DNA of 28,853 bases from Priapulus caudatus. Its lineage: Eukaryota; Priapulida; Priapulimorpha; Priapulimorphida; Priapulidae. Where the stretch lies: contig NW_014577264.1 in NCBI RefSeq assembly GCF_000485595.1, positions 6,088 through 34,940 on the forward strand. Direction: 5' to 3'. Numbering within the stretch: position 1 is the first letter of the stretch; each line of letters opens with the position of its first letter. Shown here one piece after another: positions 19,240-28,699 of this stretch. A program made the translations under genes and the position numbers. The notes under the pieces are model-generated. The model ran no database searches. It saw only the letters and a list, made by a program, of their open reading frames with translations, and was not told the DNA's origin.

Positions 19240-19505
19240 GTGACGTCATCATTCAGTGACGTACGAATTCACTGACAGGGATTCAATGACGTAGGTCTTC
19301 CGTTACGTAAGTTATCAGTGACGTAGTGATTCAGTGACGTAGGGATTTGGTGACGAAGGGATTTTGTGCCGTACGGGTTCAGTGACGTAGGTATTCAGTG
19401 ACGTTGGCATTCAGTGACGTAGGCATTCACTACCCTTTCAGTGACGTAGACATTCTGTGACGTAGGCATTCACTGACGTAAGGAATCAGTGACGTAGGGA
19501 AGCAT
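19240..19505. repeat. 16-17-bp minisatellite carrying TGACGTAG motifs
   Basis: Variants of a unit close to TTCAGTGACGTAGGCA are repeated in tandem. I count 12 TGACGT cores, most followed by AG. TGACGT is the ATF/CREB half-site, and the first copy reads TGACGTCA. No gene is recognised inside it. Confidence 0.85.
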
Positions 19506-19856
19506 TACGTGACAGGCGGCGACCGGGTGAACAATGGCTGCTGCTGGCTTGCTTGTACAGCCGCCACCGCCGCAGCAGCTATAATCGATAAAGCGTCAAT
19601 TACAACACTCGCAGAAGTTAATGCAGGCCGACGGCAGCAGCAGCAAAAGATGTCAGCGGTTTTTTTTTTCTCTGGGATGTATGTAGGCCTATGTAGTATA
19701 TGTAAATATACCTCGCCTAGCCATGATGCGCGCGTAGCCAGCCTACTATACATAGCTACTAGCCAGCCTATACGAGCCTTGCTGGGAGCGGCGGTACATA
19801 TTGGTGTGGGGGTGGCACGATGGTAGAAAGATAAAGCTAGTGGTTTATTTAGCTAG

Positions 19857-19877
19857 CTGCTGCTGCTGCTGCTACTA

Positions 19878-19909
<32 letters not shown>

Positions 19910-19913
19910 ACTA

Positions 19914-19957
<44 letters not shown>

Positions 19958-20049
19958 ACTACTACTACTGCTGCTGCTACTGCTGCTGCTACTGCTGCTG
20001 CTGCTATTGCTACTGCTGCTACTGCTGCTGCTACTGCTGCTGCTGCTGA
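19857..20049. repeat. Long CTG/CTA/TTG trinucleotide repeat
   Basis: About 64 trinucleotide units, mostly CTG with CTA and TTG interruptions in regular patterns. Every reading frame is open (Leu, Cys or Ala/Ser on the two strands), so the open frames are uninformative. Confidence 0.97.
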
Positions 20050-20199
20050 CAGTTGGTGGATGATGGACGATGATGATGACTGTCACGTATGTGGGAAACG
20101 TGTCACTTTGTCGCGATGCCGAGGACGGCGTAGTGGCGTATGTGTGTGTGCGCGTGTGTTTGAACAGGGGCTAACAGCTGTCGTGTGTTTTTACAGCGT

Positions 20200-20400
20200 T
20201 GTTCTGTGTGTGCGTGCGTGCGTGTGTGTGCGTGTAGGCAGGCGGGCGGGCGGGAGAGAGAGAAACAGAGAAAGAAAGAGAGGGAGAGAGATGAAAGAAA
20301 CAAAGAGGGAGGGAGAGAAAAAGGAAGCAGCAAAGAGGAGGGAGGGAGACAGACAGGCAGAGCCACAGAGAGCAAAACGACAATAAAGGGACAAGAGAGA
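20200..20400. repeat. GTGC tract followed by purine-rich AG tract
   Basis: GTGCGTGCGTGTGTGC at 20208-20236 is followed by a GA/GGGA/AAAG purine tract to about 20400. No gene was recognised. Confidence 0.85.
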
Positions 20401-20444
20401 ATAGCTCATCTACATACATGTCAGCTTCAATATTTACTACTTGG

Positions 20445-20630
20445 AGTCTGCGTGCGTGCGTGTGCGTGCGTGCGTGTGCGTGGGTGCGTGTGCGTGCGTG
20501 TGGGTGCATGGGCGTGCGTGGGTGCGTGCGTGTGCGTGCGTTCGTGTGCGTGTGCGCGTGTGCGTGGGTGCGTGTGCTTGCGTGCGCGTGTGTGCGTGGG
20601 TGCGTGTGCGTGTGGGTGTGGGAGGGTGAG
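20445..20630. repeat. GTGCGT/GGGTGC microsatellite
   Basis: Imperfect GTGCGT, GTGGGTGC and GTGTGC units over about 185 bases. The Arg/Cys/Val-rich frames are artefacts. Confidence 0.93.
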
Positions 20631-20716
20631 TTGGCGGAGGTCGTTGTTCGTTGTTACGCTGTATCTACCTCGCTAGTTCTATGCCTCCGCTCACCGCACT
20701 TCTCCGCATGCATACA

Positions 20717-20764
20717 TATCAAGAGTACATAATAGAGATGTATGTCTATTATGTACTCTTGATA
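20717..20764. repeat. 48-bp perfect hairpin element (20-bp arms)
   Basis: TATCAAGAGTACATAATAGA at 20717-20736 is the exact reverse complement of 20745-20764, with an eight-base loop. A diverged relative lies at 23855-23900. An (AT)n run follows directly. Confidence 0.93.
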
Positions 20765-20765
20765 C

Positions 20766-20798
<33 letters not shown>

Positions 20799-20800
20799 CA
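20766..20800. repeat. AT dinucleotide microsatellite
   Basis: (TA)n with one CA interruption, abutting the hairpin on its right side. Confidence 0.93.
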
Positions 20801-21254
20801 CGCACGCATACCCTGGTGTTTGTGGGTGTCCTTCGCGATTTGGCGCCGCGAGCAGCGTTCGCTCGGTTTCACTCTCGCTCGTCCGTCCCCGCCGCTGTCG
20901 GGGCACAAAAGCAAAAGTGTTCGCTGTGGCCCACATGCCCACCGATGCGGACCCGCCGCCGCTGCAGCAGTAGCAACGAGGCTCTGACCCTTAATTCACT
21001 TTCTATTCTGCCGCGTGTACGGGGGCCTTGGTGTAGAGAGAGAGATAGAGTATAGGTGTGTGTGTTATATAGGCAGGTTGCTGCTGTGGGTGTGTGTATA
21101 CGTACAGTAGTGTTCGTGCTAGGCAGTCGCCGCAGCGGAATCCGGGTCAACCGTCTCTCTCCGCCTCTCCCTCTCTCTCGCGTGTGTTAGAGAGTAGAGT
21201 TGCTTCACGATTGACTGACTGACTGCCCGACTCCCCGCATCAGCGTCATCACCA

Positions 21255-21355
21255 GCAATAGCAGCAGCAGCAGCAGCATCATCAGCAGCAGCAGCATCAG
21301 CAGCAGCAGCAGCATCATCATCAGCAGCAGCAGCAGCATCATCATCATCAGCAGC
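21255..21355. repeat. AGC/ATC (CAG/CAT) trinucleotide repeat
   Basis: Runs of CAG interrupted by CAT in growing blocks (one, two, three and four CAT groups). One + frame stays open as Ser/Ile and the minus strand gives Ala/Asp, but no conserved sequence supports translation. The region 20830-21510 around it is CpG-rich and could be the 5' end of a gene. A strong acceptor-like CTGTTTCCCCAG lies at about 21491-21502. No protein is recognised. Confidence 0.85.
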
Positions 21356-21825
21356 AATCCCTTGTGCTTGCTGCCGTCGCCGCTGTCGTCGTACGGTGGT
21401 GTTGTTACTACGACACGCTGTCAGCAAAGACTGCAGCTTCTTCTGCCGATAAAAGTGTGACTACGGCAGCATCTGTGTCTTCTTCTTGTCTGTTTCCCCA
21501 GTGAGTAGCATCACCACGCCACGCGCGCACGCAATTCCCCGCGTATAATAACTCTGATTGCTTGATCGGCCGACTGGGAGTTGTGATCGTCGCAAGTGAA
21601 CACGTAAGTTGAGTTGGTTTTGATGCTCGGCCATGTAAGCTTATGTCAGGATCCCTCCCTCCCTGTCTCGTGCCCCAGTCCTGCGTCGTTCGTCACATAT
21701 TTGTCGTTGTAGACAGTTGTCGCTGTCATGTCCTTCCGCGGGGGGGGGGATAAAACAACGTCGGGGAGCGTGTTTAATGACGTGTATAGTGTCGCACGCT
21801 GTCTCTCCGCGTGTGCCGTCACACA

Positions 21826-21905
21826 GACAACACAAGACAACACATGACAACATATGACAACACAGGCCAACACAGGCCAACAAAGGACAACATATGACAA
21901 CATAT
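21826..21905. repeat. Eight-unit 10-bp tandem array
   Basis: Units of exactly ten bases: GACAACACAA, GACAACACAT, GACAACATAT, GACAACACAG, GCCAACACAG (twice, the second ending AAAG), then GACAACATAT twice. Confidence 0.93.
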
Positions 21906-21910
21906 GTCAC

Positions 21911-22127
21911 ACAGACAGCACGGGGGTGAGGGGGGGGGAACACCTGGGCGAAGCAACAGCGGGAGAGTTGGGTGAAGCCGTAAGACCGCATGATGTTCAT
22001 GTTATGTAAGCGTGTCTGTGCGGTGGTTGAGCAACAGACACCACGGGTGGGGGTGGGGGTGGGGGTGAACCTGGGCGAAGCAGTTACAGTAGTAGAAGCA
22101 TTCCTGCAAGCGTGTCTGTGCGGTGGC
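21911..22127. repeat. Two-copy imperfect tandem duplication with G-rich core
   Basis: Both copies carry ACAGACA(G/C)CACGGG, a G-rich run, CCTGGGCGAAGCA and GCGTGTCTGTGCGGTGG, at about 21911-22026 and 22034-22127. The second copy contains GGGTGGGGGTGGGGGTGGGG at 22045-22064, which fits a G-quadruplex pattern. Confidence 0.8.
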
Positions 22128-22204
22128 CGCTGTGGTGGCGGCGGCGTGCACATCACGTGCACGCGTGTGTCGCATGGCGGGATCGCTGATATTTTCATCG
22201 GCGG

Positions 22205-22320
22205 ACGGGTGTTGTCACCCGTGGTGTAATCTGGGTTGTCACCAATCGTTTAGTCTATGTTGTCACCCATAGTGTCATCTGGGTTTGCAGCCATGTTGTC
22301 ACCCGTGTTGTCATCCACAT
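22205..22320. repeat. GTTGTCACCC minisatellite
   Basis: About four degenerate units of roughly 30 bases with the core GTTGTCACCCGTGGTGT and ATCTGGG. Confidence 0.75.
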
Positions 22321-22444
22321 CGTTACCTAATTCAGTGTCAGGGTGTCGCGGTGAGCATCGCCATGCGAGCGTGACTATATGTAAGGTTGACAAGGGGTTG
22401 TGAATGTCAGGCCGTGACAGTAGTCTCCTCGTCGGTCGCCAATG

Positions 22445-22612
22445 TGCGCGTGTGCGGCCATCACCGACCCCCCCCCCCTAGCTATAGCTGTAGATGTAGA
22501 TGTGTGTGCGTGCATTCTCTCACACAGGAGATGTAAGCGTGTACGGCCATCACCAACTCTCCCCCTTGATAGCTGTAACTGTATCTGCTGTGTACGCGCG
22601 CATTCCCTCACA
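22445..22612. repeat. Two-copy 82-bp tandem duplication
   Basis: Copies at about 22445-22526 and 22532-22612 share CGGCCATCACC, a C-rich run, AGCTGTA and GCATTC(T/C)CTCACA. Confidence 0.8.
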
Positions 22613-22727
22613 TGTGCGCGTGTCTAGTTAATTCCGTGACTTTTAATGCCGTAGCGTGTATACCTATCTATGTATGTATGTATGAATGTAATACCCGAAA
22701 TCTTTTACATCAATAAACTTGAGAAAC

Positions 22728-22858
22728 TTCCCGTATCAATCAATGATTACAATGTAGTGATGTTTACCTCTGTATCTATATCATGCGATGGGAAAAAATT
22801 CCGCGTCAATCAATGATTGCGACGTGTGGATGTTGTTTCTCTCTGTATCTATCAGGAG
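22728..22858. repeat. Two-copy tandem duplication with ATCAATCAATGATT
   Basis: Copies begin near 22728 and 22798. They share CG(T/C)(A/G)TCAATCAATGATT, a GTGGATGTT-like core and CTCTGTATCTAT. They end with unlike sequence. Confidence 0.8.
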
Positions 22859-23174
22859 ATTGGACCGCGGCCCTGGCTGGCTGGCTGATGGGAGAAAATA
22901 ACTCAATAAACTCGTTCGCTGCTATTGTACGCTAAAAGGACGTTCCTCTCCAGTGTGCGGGGACAAATCCGTTCTCTATACACTATTTATGGACACGACA
23001 ACGCGTTTCTTTTCTCTCGTTACCGAATCTTTTTGCTGCTGCTATATATATGCATGGATACGACCGTTTTTTTTGTCCGTCGTGGATGGATATGAGGGAC
23101 GGCACGTCGCAGGTTTACCGTCGGATGATGAGGCAGCCGTGGGAGGATGCGGAGGCAGAGGATGCTACAATGCG

Positions 23175-23175
<1 letters not shown>

Positions 23176-23225
<50 letters not shown>

Positions 23226-23244
23226 GCAGCAGCAGCAGCAGCAG
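23176..23244. repeat. (CAA)16(CAG)7 compound microsatellite
   Basis: Sixteen CAA units at 23176-23223 pass directly into seven CAG units at 23224-23244. A + frame reads poly-Gln within an open frame from 23050 to 23481. The flanks, such as DGTSQVYRRMMRQPWEDAEA, show no recognised domain. A coding role is possible but unsupported. Confidence 0.95.
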
Positions 23245-23313
23245 CGATCACGGACAACCAGCACAACTGAACGTGAAACAGTTCTAAGCTCATGCGCATG
23301 CTATGCTTACTGC

Positions 23314-23316
<3 letters not shown>

Positions 23317-23356
<40 letters not shown>
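23317..23356. repeat. CT dinucleotide microsatellite
   Basis: (CT)n of about 20 units, followed at 23500-23560 by a CTT-rich pyrimidine stretch. Confidence 0.95.
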
Positions 23357-23359
<3 letters not shown>

Positions 23360-23639
23360 CGTATTCCCCGTTTTCCCGGGGCAATCCTGGATACTTTTGC
23401 AATTACGACTTTGCTTATTTTAGTTTATGGGATCACTATTGTCACACCTATCTGTCCCACCCCCGCTTTGTTCCCCGATAAGTTTATTTCTCTCCTGCGA
23501 CTCTTCTTCTTCTTCTTCTTTCGCCTCTTCATCTTCTTCTTTTTCATTTTTTCTCATCATCCTCCTTTTCAACCTCCTCCTCGTCGCCCACCCATCCCAT
23601 CTCCCGAAACCTCATTACTATTCGAGTGCGAGTGTTTCT

Positions 23640-24905
23640 AATAACTCTTACTCCCATATGCATAACGCGCTAAAATTATCTATCCATTGCGCATTACGTG
23701 TTTATTTCATCATATTTATGCTCCTGTTTGGAAATTTATTAATTATAAAAGAAAAGAGCCTGTTTATTCCAACTTATGAAATATTTACTCGCGCTGTGCT
23801 AATGTGACAGAACATATAATTATGACTGTGTGTACGAACAGTAAGTACGTATGCTATCAAGAGTGAATAATAATAGATGTATTATTATTCACTCCTGATA
23901 ATCTTAAATCGAATGTGTATTTTACCAGGTAATTGAAAATGCACTAAACGTTATATGCCGTTATAAAATAAACGCTATAAATGTCTTACAATTTATAATT
24001 CTGTTGTTTTCTGTGGTCATAGTAATAACGATATACATAGAAGCCGTTATCTGTATTGCAACCTATTTGCGATGCAATCATCTGGGTATGAATTTACATC
24101 TATATGTAATCCGCATGTGAATGAATCCATATTAAAGGTGATGTTTTCTCCGTAGCTTATTGTATTTGAATTTATTCATCATTAACTGATAGTAGGTAGA
24201 CTTTTATTGTGAGAAACGGCAAGCTACTTGCATTACATTGCCATATAAGGTAACATGAACATACTAAGGGTGTGTTAATATCTGTCGGTTTGTCTAACTG
24301 TATGTCTCTCTGATAAATAAATGAGTTTCAAAAAACGTTTAATCCATTCGTGTAATTAAACCTTTTATATTTCAATTTATTTTGGCATCAATAGTTCAAC
24401 CTTCCACATTACGTTACACCATAACTGAAATAAATATAGGCCCTACACACATATATTACACGTTCCGATTATATATATATATATATATACGCACGAATAT
24501 TCCATCCAATGTACACACGTATGAGAACAATAATGAATCGCCGTTGAAATGAAGTTAGTTAACTAATTCAACATTACCTGATAGTTAGTTCTGAAAATTA
24601 AACTTCACACGCTGTTCATCAAGTCAATATTTGCTCAAACTAAACAAGGTCGAAACCAGTTTTCAGTTTTGGTTTTCACTAACCACAGTAAGAGGGTAGA
24701 GACAGTTCACGTAACAGGGATGTTGCGTCTACCGTATCTCATTAGATTCCTGCGCACAATAATAAATTAAAATTTTTATTTAAATAACCCAATTCTGTAC
24801 CTTGACGGAAGACGCTAGAACTGGCAAAACACCGTGTGACAACAGGAGCACATTTAAACGCTGTTTGAAACATCCGTCCCGCTAGAATCCTGCTATATTT
24901 CTTTA
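23640..24905. other. AT-rich stretch, no gene recognised
   Basis: AT-rich sequence with many stops in all frames and an (AT)n run at 24471-24489. The only structured item seen is the hairpin at 23855-23900. Confidence 0.55.
23855..23900. repeat. 46-bp hairpin element related to the 20.7-kb copy
   Basis: TATCAAGAGTGAATAATAAT at 23855-23874 pairs with 23881-23900 at 19 of 20 positions around a six-base loop. It shares the outer TATCAAGAGT and the AGATGT loop region with the hairpin at 20717-20764, while the inner arms differ. Confidence 0.88.
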
Positions 24906-24970
24906 CAGGTCCCAACTTCGTGTTTATTTCCTACAACAATCTCTACAACGATAACATGAACGTGACATAA
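24906..24970 (+). repeat. 65-bp exact dispersed repeat, copy 2
   Basis: Identical to 17862-17926. It is preceded by CTATATTTCTTTACAG, which looks like a splice acceptor. After the AG, one frame reads PNFVFISYNNLYNDNMNVT then TAA, with codons that look protein-like. It may be the terminal exon or tail of a repeated gene, or a fragment of a mobile element. No upstream exon was identified. Confidence 0.9.
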
Positions 24971-25154
24971 GGAAACATAAAATGAAACGTGAATATACAT
25001 ATATACATATATATACGTCATTCATACGTAGTGATGAAGGGAAGAAAGGAAGAATAATTGTAGAAGAAGCTCATTGAAGAATTAGGAAGAATTAGAGTGA
25101 GGAGCTCAGCGAGAATGATTCCTTATTATGTGAGTTATCGCGAGAGTCGTCCTT

Positions 25155-25244
25155 GCACGCACGCACGCACACACGCACGCACGCACGCACGCACGCACGC
25201 ACATACGGTGTTGGCAGAGGTGACGTGTATGCGCGCGTGCTTAC

Positions 25245-25278
<34 letters not shown>

Positions 25279-25285
25279 GCGTAAC
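25155..25285. repeat. Inverted GCAC and GTGC microsatellites
   Basis: (GCAC)n at about 25155-25203 and (GTGC)n at about 25243-25280 are mutually complementary, separated by about 40 bases of unique sequence. Confidence 0.9.
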
Positions 25286-25544
25286 ATCGATAGTTTATAT
25301 TACGTCTATCTGTCGCATACATTATAACGGTGTTCGTCTATATATATATGTGTGTGTGTGGTAGTTGTGGTAGTTGTTCGAACAACATGATGTCGTCGTC
25401 GATTTGTCGTCGGTTAACCTTTGTAAGACTTGTCGTTCCTCTTATTTCCGTTTCCTCCTGCTGTGACGTGATTTTCAACTCGGTGGTGAAGATGACATAC
25501 AAGAATACATACATTCCCAGGCGCCCGTGTACGTGTGTGTGTGC

Positions 25545-25805
<261 letters not shown>

Positions 25806-25869
25806 TGCAGCGTGAAGATGTAGCGGTAGTTGCGTGTATCTATGATGTCGGACGCGTGGGTGGGTGGGC

Positions 25870-26480
25870 GGAGCGGTTCACAGGTGATTATGACATCTCC
25901 CCTGCCTCCATCTATGCGTGGTTAGGTGATTATGACATCTCCCCTGCCTCCATCTATTGGCGTGTTAGCTGATTATGACACCCTCCTTCCTGCCATCCAT
26001 GCGTGGTTATGATTATGACATCTCCCCTTCTCCATCTATGCGTGGTTAGGTGATTATGACATTCCCCAGTCCCTTCCTGCCATCTATGCGTGTTAGGTGA
26101 TTAGACACCTCCCCCTGCCTGCCCATCCATGCGTGGTTAGGTGATTATGACATCGTCCCTTCCTCCCTCTATGCGTGGTTCAGGTGATTATGACATCTCC
26201 CGCTCCTCCCTCTATGCGTGGTTAAGCTGATTATGACATCTCCCCTCCCTCATCTATGCGTGTAGGTGATTATTACACGCTCCCTACCCGCCTGCCTCCA
26301 TCTATGCGGTGTTAGGTGATTATGAATCTCCTTCTCGCATCTATGCGTGTTAGGTGATTATGACATCTCCCCCCTCTCCTCCGCTCCGCCATCATGTAAG
26401 GCGGTGGACTCTATAAGCAACAATGCTGCGTACCTACGTAGTGATTATGACACCTCCGCTCTGCCTCCCTCCTCAAATAC
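25870..26480. repeat. About 42-bp minisatellite, roughly 14 copies
   Basis: The unit is close to AGGTGATTATGACATCTCCC followed by CTGCCTCCATCTATGCGTGGTT. Copies differ mainly by single-base insertions and deletions. From about 26380 the units become longer and diverged (CTATAAGCAACAATGC and related sequence). Confidence 0.9.
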
Positions 26481-26539
26481 ATGGTAAGGTGGCGTCTCTC
26501 TGATACGACAATGCACGTACCATCGTAGGTGTGTTATTA

Positions 26540-27100
26540 ACTCCACCTCTCGGCTTTTCCTAAGAACGCCAAGATGACGCACACAGTAGCGAGCTCAGCG
26601 AGTGGTCATACGCTCAATGACGTCGTTCGCGTTACAGCTACGCAGTATCGGCGGCGGCGGCGGCGGCGGCGCGGTAAGGCTGCGACCGCGCCCCCCCTCC
26701 CACGCTCGCGTGTCCGGTATCTGACGCTGATTACCCATTCATCAGCGGCGCTTCGCGCGCGCCGGCGCCCCCACCCCTCCAATTGTAGTGCGTCAATTGG
26801 CGTGATAACCCTGACAGCAATTCGTGTTCTATAACTTTTGCGTTACCTTTGCGTTACCTTGACGATTGTACGTGGACTGTACGAGCGAGAGAGAGAAGCC
26901 CGAAGAGCGAGCAGAGAGAAGAGAGTGCAGTATTCAGCAGAGCGTAGTGTTGTTGGACAAGGTGTCATAGCGGTGAGAGTGAAGAGCGCCTGAGAAAATA
27001 GATTAGCGTGTGTGTTTTTTGGATCGATCATACATGATGTGTACAGTGTAAGTGTATTAGCCGTAGTTCTCCTATATATGATACCCCCCGCCAAATCATC
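26540..27100. other. Unassigned stretch with a (CGG)n run
   Basis: Contains GCAGTATCGGCGGCGG and a (CGG)n run of about seven units at 26649-26671, then a CpG-rich segment to about 26770. A + open frame spans 26574-26834 but has no recognised domain. This could be a 5' end or CpG-rich promoter, but no exon is supported. Confidence 0.45.
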
Positions 27101-27109
27101 TTTATTAAG

Positions 27110-27500
27110 GTCCCGCCTCTCCCTGTCTCCACTTCTCCCCTCTCTTCCCACTCTCCCCCTCTCTCTCCATCTCTCTCTCTCTCTCCGTCTCTCTCGTCTC
27201 TCTCTCTCTCATCTCATCTCTCTCTCCCTCTCTGCCTTCTCCCTTGCGATCTCTTCTCCGCGTCTCTCTCGCTCCCTCGCCGCACCCGTCCGCTCTCTCG
27301 CTCCCGATCTCGCACCCTCTCCTCTCTCCGCGCTCTCTCCCCTTGTTCTACTTTCAGCCGCCTCCTCCTTATGCTGTTGGCTGTCTCGTCTCTCTCCCTC
27401 TCCGTCTGTGTGTGTGTGTCTCTCTCCGTCTCCTCTCTCCCTCTCTCTGTGTGTATGGTGTGTGTCTCTCTCTCTCTCTCTCTCTGTCCGATCTCTATAC
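27110..27500. repeat. Polypyrimidine CT-rich tract
   Basis: CTCTC, CCTCTC and CGTCTC units with few purines, ending with GTGTGTGTGTCTCTC blocks near 27407-27485. Confidence 0.93.
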
Positions 27501-27749
27501 CTTCTCTCTGCTCTCTTCGTTATCTCCGATCACACGCGGCAACCTTCACATTCTTAGTGCAAGGCCTGCTGCTTGGCCTGAATAACGTTCCTCTCTCTCA
27601 TCTACCCTCTCTATTGTCCATCCCACCGACGCCGCCCCTTCACATCAGCAGCCTGCCGCATCGGCATAGGCGGTGCTGGCTGTACGTTCACGTGCGGCTG
27701 GCGGTAGTACTACTAAACCGATGATGGCAGGTGTCTGGTAGAATAGAGA

Positions 27750-28055
27750 GACTACGTAAGGCAAGAGAGAGAGAGAGAGGGGTAGAGGAGAGGGAGGATG
27801 AGAGATGGAGAGATGGGAAAGAGATGGAGCGAAAGGGTGGGGGGAAGGGAGGAGGAAGAGATGGAAGGGTAGAAAGAGAGAGCGAGAGAGAGAGCGGAGG
27901 AAAAGAGAGAGACGCTGAGATGAAGAGAGAGAAGAGTCAGAGCGAGAGCGAAGCGAGCGAGAGAGAAGAGAAGAGAGAGAGAGAGAGCAGAGGAGAGAGC
28001 GAGAGGCGAGAGAGAGAGAAGAGAGAGTGAGAGAGAGAAAGGTGGAGAGTGAGTG
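27750..28055. repeat. Polypurine GA-rich tract
   Basis: GAGAGA, GGGAGG and AAGAGA units over about 300 bases with almost no pyrimidines. It is roughly complementary in composition to the CT tracts on either side. Confidence 0.93.
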
Positions 28056-28183
28056 AGAATGTAACTGCGTACGTCTAGCGTGATTTTTTTAGCAGGACCG
28101 TATATTATACTACCGTAGAAACATGTAGAACGTAGAACAGGTTGGTGGTGTTCAGGTGAGAGAGGCTAGAATAGGTGTGTGTA

Positions 28184-28475
28184 AGGTCTCTCTCTTCTTC
28201 TCTTTCTTTCTCATCTCTCATCTCTGCTCTCTCTTCTTCTCTCTGCTCTCTCTGCTGCTCTCATCTCTCTCTGCTCTGCTCATCTTCTCTTTCCTCTCCT
28301 CTCTCTCTCTCTCATTCTCCCTCTCTCTCTCTTCTGCACCTCTCTCAGCTCTCTTTTTCTCCTCTGCTCTCTCTCTCTCTCCTCCTCTGCCTTCTCGTCT
28401 CTCTCATCATCTCTCTTCTGCCTCATCTCCCTCCCCCCCCTCCCCTCTCTCTCCACCTCTTCTCTCGCCTCTCCG
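28184..28475. repeat. Polypyrimidine CT/CTG-rich tract
   Basis: CTCTCTTCTTCT, CTCTGCTCTC and CCTCCC units. The Ser/Leu open frames here are artefacts. Confidence 0.93.
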
Positions 28476-28479
28476 TGCT

Positions 28480-28600
28480 TGGCAGGCCATTGGCAGGGCT
28501 CTCCTCTATGGCTGCATACCCTGCCTGCGTGGCTGCTTGCGTGCTGGCTGGCTGGCTTGTGTGACCTGGCTGCTGGCTGGCTGGCTGTGTGGCTGGGTGC
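28480..28600. repeat. GGCT/GGCTGG repeat
   Basis: CTGGCTGGCTGGCT-type units around 28530-28600, adjoining diverged TGCCTGCGTGGCTGC sequence. Confidence 0.8.
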
Positions 28601-28699
28601 AATGACTCTTAGCGAGCCTCAGTACCGAGAAACGAGTTCCTATCCTGTTGAGAGAGGCAATGACACTGCAATAACAGTGCCTGTTTTTTTTGCTCGGCT

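Noticed and set aside
20717-20764. MicroRNA precursor
   Set aside because: The stem is only 20 bp with an 8-base loop and no extended lower stem, which is shorter than metazoan precursors.
21119-21427. Ala/Asp-rich minus-strand frame
   Set aside because: It is dominated by the CAG/CAT repeat. The flanks have no recognised domain.
26574-26834. 86-codon frame with an Arg-rich run
   Set aside because: The Arg run is the (CGG)n repeat. The rest has no recognised domain and no splice support.
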